From the NCBI GenBank assembly GCA_021234155.1, contig JAJEKV010000041.1, forward strand, positions 5,816,829 through 5,880,828: a stretch of 64,000 bases of DNA, given 5' to 3'. Position 1 is the first letter of the stretch, and every line of letters starts with the position of its first letter. Below, in pieces: positions 57,501-64,000 of the stretch. Both the position numbers and the translations under genes were made by a program. The DNA comes from Isoetes taiwanensis (Eukaryota > Streptophyta > Lycopodiopsida > Isoetales > Isoetaceae). Under the pieces are notes generated by a model. That model saw only the letters and a list, made by a program, of their open reading frames with translations, made no database searches and was not told where the DNA came from.

Positions 57501-57945
57501 TGACCAGGCTCTAATACCATTACCCACATGTAGCGGTTAAATGCATCAGACTTCTGAAGTGTGATCTTGCATGCTAAGGCGTCCCTAAAGTAGCAAGCCA
57601 CTCCACCGTACCCGCGTCGCCGCCATGGCTCATTAGCAAGTGAGAAATGCTGATATCCTCGAATGTCTGGCAATCGATGCCCTTCATACTCCCATGTCTC
57701 CTGCAGGAAGACGATGTCCATGTCTGTCGCGATCCCATTCAAGCCACTGCCCTTCTGCCACGGGAAGCCCCTACAATTCTAGGAAACAATGCGAAGACAC
57801 TTTCCCTATCGATCGGGGTGTGGACCCATCTGAGTGCCTGAGGACGCTGCTGTGGTTGGAATAACTCGGGCAACCTGCTGATGGGACCCCGAGGGATGTC
57901 TTTGCGCGTTGTGGAAGGCCTCAATCCGCCCTCTCCACGCCTCAT
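54501..57945 (-). pseudogene. LINE ORF2: APE endonuclease, reverse transcriptase, C-terminal CxxC...HxxxxC
   Basis: It starts at the ATG of an ATGA overlap with ORF1. Endonuclease landmarks: NCRGFPWQ (preceded by a stop in the usual Trp position), IVFLQETWE, GGVACYF, LLGDFNAR, LDYLLAP (56,981-57,780) and LSDHYPLYVTL (~56,980). Reverse transcriptase: VDFKTHMIPPRD-like block (~55,960), MGVKQGCPLSP (~55,810-55,837), ADDVALLA (~55,690) and MHKTKLLA (~55,590). The C-terminal frame 54,501-55,127 is intact: ISVKKRRAIAAIRTGSHYLR, then ICQCCEMH and HHALQRCPAY, a cysteine-histidine motif typical of plant L1. At least six frame changes separate these parts. Confidence 0.88.
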
Positions 57946-59069
57946 GCGGCCTGATGTTCTGGACCGCTCACGCCCTGCGACGCGGTTGTTGCTCTGGGAG
58001 TCTTTGCCCTCACCGCTGTCGGACGGGGAGGCACATATACCTTCATCTTGCCATTAACCAAACCAGCAGCCCCTCCATTTTGTCGAATCTCTCTTATCTT
58101 GACCAACTCTTGGCTTCTTTCCCGTTGTTGCAGTGGCGTGAGATCCAGATCCAGGTATATGGACGTACCTTTCAAGCGACTGGTGCGGTGCAACAACAAA
58201 GATTTTGCCTCCCAATCCAAGACTGCTCCGACCCTGATTGGACTCTTGATAACCAAATACTGTAATTGGAGCTTTGCAAGTACCAGGGTGGTAAGCTTAC
58301 ACGGCAAATCCTCGCCTTGCTCCTCCGGCAATCCCCCGCACAATAAGGTTGAGGCGGCGTGCATGGATGTCTTGCTCCTCACGAAGTACCCGCCTGATTC
58401 CCTGAGCCACCTCGGCCTCTAGTATAGGGGGTGCTGGTGCAGATGACTATGGTGCACTCCGGACTCGTTGCACCTCCATTCGGAGGTCCTGCATCTCTTA
58501 TGTAAGTGGGCCATATGGTTCTCTATATGTAAGCATCTTCGACATCTCCCTTTTATGCGCCTTTGCTTCATCAAGGAATTGGAGCCTGCCCCGCACCGCT
58601 TCCACATCCTTTTCCTTAGCATCTATCCAGACCAGCCATGCTTGTGACTTGTACAATGTCTGGCTGCGGCAACCCCTTCATGTCGGCCGTGCTTGCACCA
58701 TGTCTTCCATCCCTTCTTTGGTGGACCTTATCCAAGCGGTGCCCCATCTCCGTGACTAGCTGCGTTGTTGCTTGTATCTCCCCTCTTATCTGGTCATTAG
58801 CCTTTTGGGCTCCCCTGCAATCATAATCCCCGAGCCGAACTTCCACAAGGGAAATTCGCTCCTTCTGTTGGAGAAGCTGCTTCTTGAGCGCAGCCCCTGG
58901 CAGATGGTTCCCGTGATGCCTCCAAGCTTGCCAGCTTAGCCTGGAGGGAACCCGCCTGTTCCTGTACAACCCTGATTGCCTCAGCCTGTGATACCTGCTC
59001 TGATGGGGACGAGGTATCCAAATTGCGGGCTCTTTTCTTCAACGCATGCATGCTGTCAGGGGTCGCCAT
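57942..59069 (-). pseudogene. LINE ORF1 (RNA-binding chaperone-like protein), frameshifted
   Basis: ATG at 59,069 (ATPDSMHALKKRARN). A helical coiled-coil-like region follows (AIRVVQEQAGSLQAKLASLEA; ERISLVEVRLGDYD; IQATTQLVTEMGHRLDKV), and then a C-terminal part resembling the L1 ORF1 domain: LKGTSIYLDLDLTPLQQRE and VNGKMKVYVPP. Frame changes occur near 58,900, 58,620 and 58,400. The final stop overlaps the ORF2 start as ATGA. The intact protein coats LINE RNA and helps target priming. Confidence 0.75.
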
Positions 59070-59100
59070 AGAGGGCCGGGACTGTCAGGTGGATTCCGGC

Positions 59101-59834
59101 GACTAAAACAGAGGAAACACCATACAAATCATACACCAACGGAAAGCTCGTTCAATAAGCTTTCCAACGAGCCCAAGAACACCTGAATCTGACACCGGAA
59201 TCCCGAGTTATGAGCAAAAGAGCAGGGCTGAATTCAGAGATCTAAGAGTTGGGTTGGTATGAGATTAATAAGGATAAGCATAAGTTAAGAAAAAGCATAA
59301 AAAATTACATGGAATGTTAATATAGTTAAGGGAATAAATGATAAAGAAAGATATTGTATCATGCTTCTCCATGGAGGAGAAGGTCTTGGGAAGCTTATGT
59401 GAGCTTCACCTGGGGAGATGCATGAAGCATGCTCTGGATGAAGTATTAAGTAATAGATCAGGTAGACTTAATTGACAAGTCATGATCTCATTGTTACCAT
59501 GGTTTAGGGATTTAGCTCAATTCATAGATGATAATGAAATTGCGATGTGGTGGATATGGCATTCTAGAAAGAGCTTCCTTAGGAGAGGGAAATTTAGGCT
59601 TCTGAGTGCTTCTGTTCAGATATATCTGGAGATATTATGTGTAGATGACAGTGTAATCATGGTTGAATAAGGTTAGCATGTATTGGTTGAATATTGGACA
59701 TAAGGATGTGGTAGTACATGTATGTGACTATGTATGTGAACTGTTCTCTGTGATGCCATTGCAAGTGTTGGCATTATTATATGTTGTCTTTCTTATATAT
59801 GCACAGTGGAAGCATGATGCTCGAGAACGAGCAT
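59101..59834. other. Non-coding DNA next to the LINE 5' end
   Basis: Contains an inverted repeat GGAAAGCT and AGCTTTCC (59,139-59,163) and a 62-residue frame at 59,482-59,670 without a domain. It may belong to the interior of a decayed LTR element ending at about 59,850. Confidence 0.4.
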
Positions 59835-60330
59835 AGTTCTAGTGGGAGAGATTGTAACAGAACTATGGAAGACTGCTCGAGTGGATCTTGGTGTCGCATT
59901 CCCGAGACACTGGCATAAATGGGTAGAAGAGACTACTCATAAATGTTTAGATGGTTTTGCCCAGTTAGTTAAGGGCATGTCGGTGAGAAAAGCTACATTT
60001 CCATAAGTAAGCAGTGCAACTCCAGTTCCTACAGCCACCCAGGCTGACCAGGCCCTGCAACAAATACGGGCGGGGTAAGCCTCATGTGTACACACACTCC
60101 TAGCCTGCGTCCAGCGCTAGGGGACCTCTTTTAAGCCGGGGTGACAACGCCCGATGTCAAGAACAAGAACAACCGCGAGTCCAAGCCACCAAAAGATGGA
60201 CTCCGGCCCCGGAGCATATGCACTCATATATCAATCAATATCTTATCACATGGCCCACATATTAGAGTTTAAATCATAGTAGTAATGCATGCCCGACGTT
60301 GCCGGGCATAAATACGGTTCCATTGTAGGA
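59835..60330 (+). repeat. Possible LTR start after a purine tract
   Basis: AGTGGGAGAGAT at 59,842-59,853 is followed by TGTAACAGAAC, the layout of a polypurine tract and 3' LTR start in plant gypsy elements. No matching LTR end (TCTGTTACA) is seen downstream, so this is at most a truncated LTR. Confidence 0.3.
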
Positions 60331-60569
60331 ATTGAACTTAATTGCTTGCATTTATAGATGACGTTGTCTCTTATTGCATAATGCTATTTCTTCTTCTAGA
60401 TGTCCAATATGGATTTCTATGACTTTGACTTTTGTATAAATATAGGGGTAGATAATAAAATGACATTCTCTGGCTTTACAAATGAGAGGATGTGTGTTAA
60501 CTTTAGGGTAGTGTCATTGTTTTGTATTGCCTTATTTTGGCATTGGACATGATACTAAAAGAGGGGTAT

Positions 60570-60680
60570 TAATCGCATCGATCCGAGCCCTCGGGTTGCC
60601 ATTCTGGGCAGGGATGAGCCATTATATAAATGCACTCCACATTCGAGACCAGCTATCGACGTCTTCTCACAGCAGCACTT
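60570..60680 (+). promoter_or_regulatory. TATA-type promoter-like module, diverged copy 3
   Basis: CATCGATCCGAGCCCTCGG, TTGCCATTCTGGGCAGGGA, a TTATATAAATG core and CGACGTCTTCTCACAGCAG repeat the layout of 10,256-10,353 with many substitutions. It is followed 60 bp later by the dispersed repeat shared with 8.26 kb. Confidence 0.45.
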
Positions 60681-60740
60681 CTTTCATTCCCATTGCTTCC
60701 CTCCCTTCTCTCCAGGATAGCCCTTAAGCCCAAATTTTCA

Positions 60741-60800
60741 TAGGTGTAATTTAGAATATGAGGCGAATCTTAGCTTTTTTCGATTAGTTATGTTGGCGAT
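60741..60800. repeat. Dispersed repeat shared with 8.26 kb
   Basis: ATAGGTGTAATTTAGAAT, GAGGCGAATCTTAG and GATTAGTTATGTTGGCGA match 8,264-8,330. Confidence 0.6.
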
Positions 60801-62569
60801 TTTGTTTTGGGCTTCAATTTGAGTTGTAGCAACCTTGGCGAATCTTTCATCCATCAAGCGATGGAATATATACTTTTTTCTCAAGATATCTAGGTGCCTA
60901 AACCCTAGATTTCTACCACGATCATTCATTACCAATTTGAAGAGTTCGATCATGTCATAAGGATGTCTGTGCAACAATTGAACAGAGCAGTTGATGATTA
61001 AAATACAGGAGACAGACAATCATATACATCATGTATTACCTAGATTGGTTGCACATGATAACAAAAAATAGAAAAAACTAATAGCCAAGATAAGGTACGG
61101 TTGCTCTAAAATGTAAGAAAATCAATTGCCTCATAACCAAATCAAGAGGGCAAGTATTCTGATAAAAAAGCAAACCAACTATAACTACTCTACAACATAC
61201 CTCGTATCCTTATCTGATTAAATCTCAATAGCTCCACACTAAGGGCTAAACAACAACAAGTACACAAACTTAGCCCAGGCATAATTGCATATTATGGTGG
61301 GCAAGCACAAATCGATTTGATTTCAGTCATCTTTTTAAGATTGGATAAACAACACTCCAGGATTGCATACCTAGATGTTGGAGCCGGATCATGAAATCCA
61401 TGTAACATGCATGGTTTTTTCCCTCCCCCCCTTTTTTTTTCCTGGAGGTAAACGACAATTCAAAAAACTTACCAAGAATAGAATTCGTATTAATTTTACA
61501 TGATTTTCGGGGGTTAAGGGGCAATTTTAGAATAATTACCAAGAATAAAATTCACATGGGGGCGAATCCAAGAATCCATGATTTAGTGACGTAGGCTAAC
61601 TTATGAGTGGAAGGAGAAAATTTCGTAGACAAGGTGGCGATATTTTATTAGCACCACTCCTAATTGATCCTACTCAACAGTAGTGAAAAAAAATGCAAAT
61701 GTCCAAAAAAATAGCCTTTTTGCGATATTTCGAGCTTAAGGGCTACCCTGCTTCTCTCTGCTTCATTTTTTTATATGCATCTATTAGAGTTATGTTGGTT
61801 GTACTCTTGAGTTTTGATGGCAAAATTGAGATGACACATGGTTATCATAAGACTATGCCTGAATTAGTTTTAGTGCGGCACTGTATTTAAGTGGCCATTA
61901 GCTTACTTTCGTTGTAGTATTGCCATGGTGACATTTTTTTGTTATTGTTATCATAGCATTTTTTTGTTTACGTCATGGAAATTGTATGTTGGCAGAGAGC
62001 TCCAATATTTCTGGTATTCGAATTCCTAGATTTTGCATGTAGCATAGCAGATAGATACAATCCTTCTTAGGGAGTTTCAGATCATATTGGGCCGTTGGGA
62101 CCTGGCCGTTGGGCGAAATCAACAATTGACATGCAATGCAACTCTACTGGATCGAAGCACAGCTCTAGCTAGGATATCAGAGCAGGTCAGATTTCAGCTG
62201 ATTGAGCATTGAATCAGATAGGAAGTCGTCAGTGGCTATGGTACCCGAAATTTTCCTTTGCAATTTTTGGGGTTTGCTGAGTGATCTGCGTTCCACTATG
62301 ACCTTTTTCCGCCTTTCTCCGATTTGCCAGGACAAATTTGGGCAGGCTATCTGGCCGTCTTTGCAGGTTCTTCTGGGCTGCATGTCCTTCTAACTTACAC
62401 CTGCCATCGATTTTTAGAGGCTCTTGAACCATCCTTCCGTGTTTCTGGACCGTCCCTTCCTTTTGGGCTTTTGGGACCATCCCTTTCGTCCGAATTTTCT
62501 GCTGCATCAGCGCAGCGCAGCTCCGCCCACTTTATTGGCTCCCGAAATCGGGTCAAAGCGCCAAGCGGA
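60801..62569. other. Non-coding DNA, nothing recognised
   Basis: AT-rich, with poly(T) and poly(C) runs near 61,420-61,440. A minus-strand 93-residue frame (60,738-61,019) and others have no domain. GC rises sharply from about 62,480. Confidence 0.45.
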
Positions 62570-63102
62570 TTCGCTCAAGCGAACCCGGAAGATTCGCGTA
62601 TGCGAACCCGGCGGATTCGCCCAAGCGAATCCGCAGGGGATGTGGCTGCGGACGTGGCCTCTTTCCCTGGGTTCGCCCAGGCGAACCCTAACCCGGGTTA
62701 AGGAGCGGCTGGCGCAGGCGGGGCGAGGAAGGCAGGCGGTGGCAGCGCGTACGGTGGTGGCAGGCCCCGCCGGGTTCGCTTAGGCGAATCCTGGCGCGTA
62801 CGGTAGTGGCAGGCGTCGGTCGGTTCGCGTCGGCGGTGGCAGGCCCAGCCGGGTTCGCTTGGGCGAATCCCGGCAGGTCACATCGGGGTCAGGGTGAATC
62901 ACGGGTTAGGGTGGCAGACCCTTGGATACCAGGCCGCCCTTGGCCGCCCTTGGGTGCTTCACGGGTCAGGGTGGCAGGCCCTGGAATCGAGGCCACCCTT
63001 GGATTCGAGGCCACCCTTGGATTCGAGGTGTTGGATTCGAGGGTCACGGGGTCACAGTGTGGCCCCTTGCAATAAAATCCTGGTTCGCCCAAGCGAACCA
63101 GG
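62570..63102. repeat. Cluster of TTCGCnnnnGCGAA palindromes
   Basis: Seven copies at 62,570, 62,593, 62,616, 62,672, 62,775, 62,854 and 63,084. Most extend outward as GGTTCGC...GCGAACC or GGATTCGC...GCGAATCC. The last lies in a perfect 24-bp palindrome (63,079-63,102). The half-sites and 4-bp spacing equal those of the hAT clusters (TTCGC-GTAC-GCGAA). It is probably the subterminal region of another element of that group. Long frames here are GC artefacts. Confidence 0.8.
62880..63050. repeat. Short tandem duplications within the palindrome cluster
   Basis: Repeats of TCACGGGTCAGGGTGGCAG-like and GGATTCGAGGCCACCCTT units, two to three copies each, between the last two palindromes. Confidence 0.75.
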
Positions 63103-64000
63103 AGAGGAGCCAATATTTGGCTCAAAATTCTTCAAGCGCGCTCCATCATCGTCAACTTCGCTCGTTGCTCGTTCTTCCTTTAGCTCGTTCTTCCTTCCAG
63201 TTCACTCCAGAAACTTGGTGAGATAGTTTTTTTCTATCTCAGGGCCATAAGACGTTTTTTTCTTGTGTTCTTGGAATCGATACATAGTTTTTCTATGTTC
63301 TAGGCAAGAGTTTGGGATTTCCAATTTGTGATTGCATATTTTACATATATACAATCGTTTGTCCCCTATATGTCTACAAATGGAGATTATGTTGAAGCTT
63401 ATCCATATTGTGCTATTGCATTGCCCAATTTTTTTCCATGTATGCTATGTAATTGCACATTTTTATTTTTGTTATTTCTTTAGCTTATGCGTATATATTG
63501 ATGATAGAGCCTTCTTCTCTTGTCCTTGTTATTTCACCCTAGTAAATGTAGTTAGAGAATCCATATCTGGTTATATGCATACTAATTTATAGATTTATGC
63601 TAGTTATCTCAGAGGTCACAACCTGTGACTTGTTTTCCATTCATGAAAAAAATTATACATCGTTTTTGTCCATCCTGAGGACGTGACAATTTGATGCAAC
63701 CACTTGCATCTTCGAGGCGAATGGCGTTGGGGTTATCGTGCAAGGACTGGATAAGGGAGTGAGCACCCGCATGCCTCTTCGGATATGAACGTGTGCTATA
63801 ACGTCCAAACTCGGCTAGACAGAAAAGACATCGGTGAGGGTCGGCGATAGGACAGAAGCACAGAGAATACGAAAGAGTAGGACCCAGACAGACTTACCAA
63901 GACTCCATCTTTCCTCGCACCGAGTCAAGATTGTGCCTCCGGCAGGCAAGGTCCCGTCCGGAAAGCCTATGAGATGGGACACTAGCGTGTACATCCTTAT
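63103..64000. other. Non-coding right edge with a 50-bp match to the CACTA leader
   Basis: No credible gene. At 63,660-63,712, GTCCATCCTGAGGACGTG and TTTGATGCAACCACTTGCAT match the reverse complement of 21,505-21,557 with a few differences. The last 250 bases are GC-richer and unassigned. The window ends without a recognisable boundary. Confidence 0.45.

Larger units (their letters stand above)
54310..59100 (-). mobile_element. L1-type LINE retrotransposon, near full length but frameshifted
   Basis: On the minus strand it has ORF1, ORF2 with endonuclease, reverse transcriptase and a C-terminal zinc-knuckle-like region, and a 3' UTR ending in AATAAA (54,330-54,335) plus a (TTCC)n tail at 54,310-54,328. 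The 5' limit is uncertain, around 59,090. Such elements reverse-transcribe their RNA at a nicked target. Many frameshifts make this copy inactive. Confidence 0.88.

Noticed and set aside
62324-63226. Overlapping 90-125-residue plus-strand frames
   Set aside because: They follow the GC-rich palindromes and tandem duplications, with no domain and no conserved phase.

Overview
The window is transposable-element DNA from a large, repeat-rich plant-lineage (streptophyte) nuclear genome. The clues are a CACTA element with TNP2-, DUF4218- and DUF4216-like blocks, a BED/DUF659 hAT transposase, a chromodomain Ty3/gypsy element, an LTR element with an initiator-Met primer site, an L1-type LINE and an Argonaute (AGO4-like) fragment. 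I cannot name the species. I see no intact conventional host gene, rRNA gene, tRNA gene or CRISPR array. Almost every coding trace is frameshifted.

Layout. 1-1.5 kb is unassigned. 1.54-6.66 kb is a 19-bp minisatellite with a ~1.1-kb higher-order period. 6.66-8.06 kb holds diverged copies of a satellite that recurs at 29.6-36.6 kb. 8-15 kb is non-coding with short tandem arrays, a duplicated TATA-type module, a tRNA-like SINE trace and a 428-bp fold-back element. 15.06-54.02 kb is one nested stack. 54.3-59.1 kb is an L1-type LINE on the minus strand. 59.1-64 kb is mostly non-coding, with a cluster of TTCGCnnnnGCGAA palindromes at 62.57-63.10 kb.

The stack is resolved by target-site duplications. 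A 5'-truncated Ty3/gypsy element (15,059-16,717, resuming at 51,571-54,015) is split inside its chromodomain by a hAT element (16,726-51,562; 8-bp duplication GTGGAAAC). The hAT is itself split by a 23,353-bp CACTA element (20,677-44,029; 3-bp duplication AAT) and by a 4,764-bp coding-free LTR element (46,784-51,547; 5-bp duplication TAGAA). With those two removed, the hAT is about 6.7 kb and carries two convergent genes: a transposase and a protein kinase.

The most interesting signal is the cargo. The hAT carries a catalytically complete-looking kinase gene, and the CACTA sits inside that gene. The CACTA carries its own kinase-like gene, apparently of the same family but with a degenerate catalytic loop. 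It also carries an AGO4-like PIWI fragment, a SET-domain-like fragment and a 7-kb satellite array. Two unrelated classes of DNA transposon carrying related kinase genes is, to my knowledge, undescribed. The idea that such cargo affects element control or silencing is inference only.
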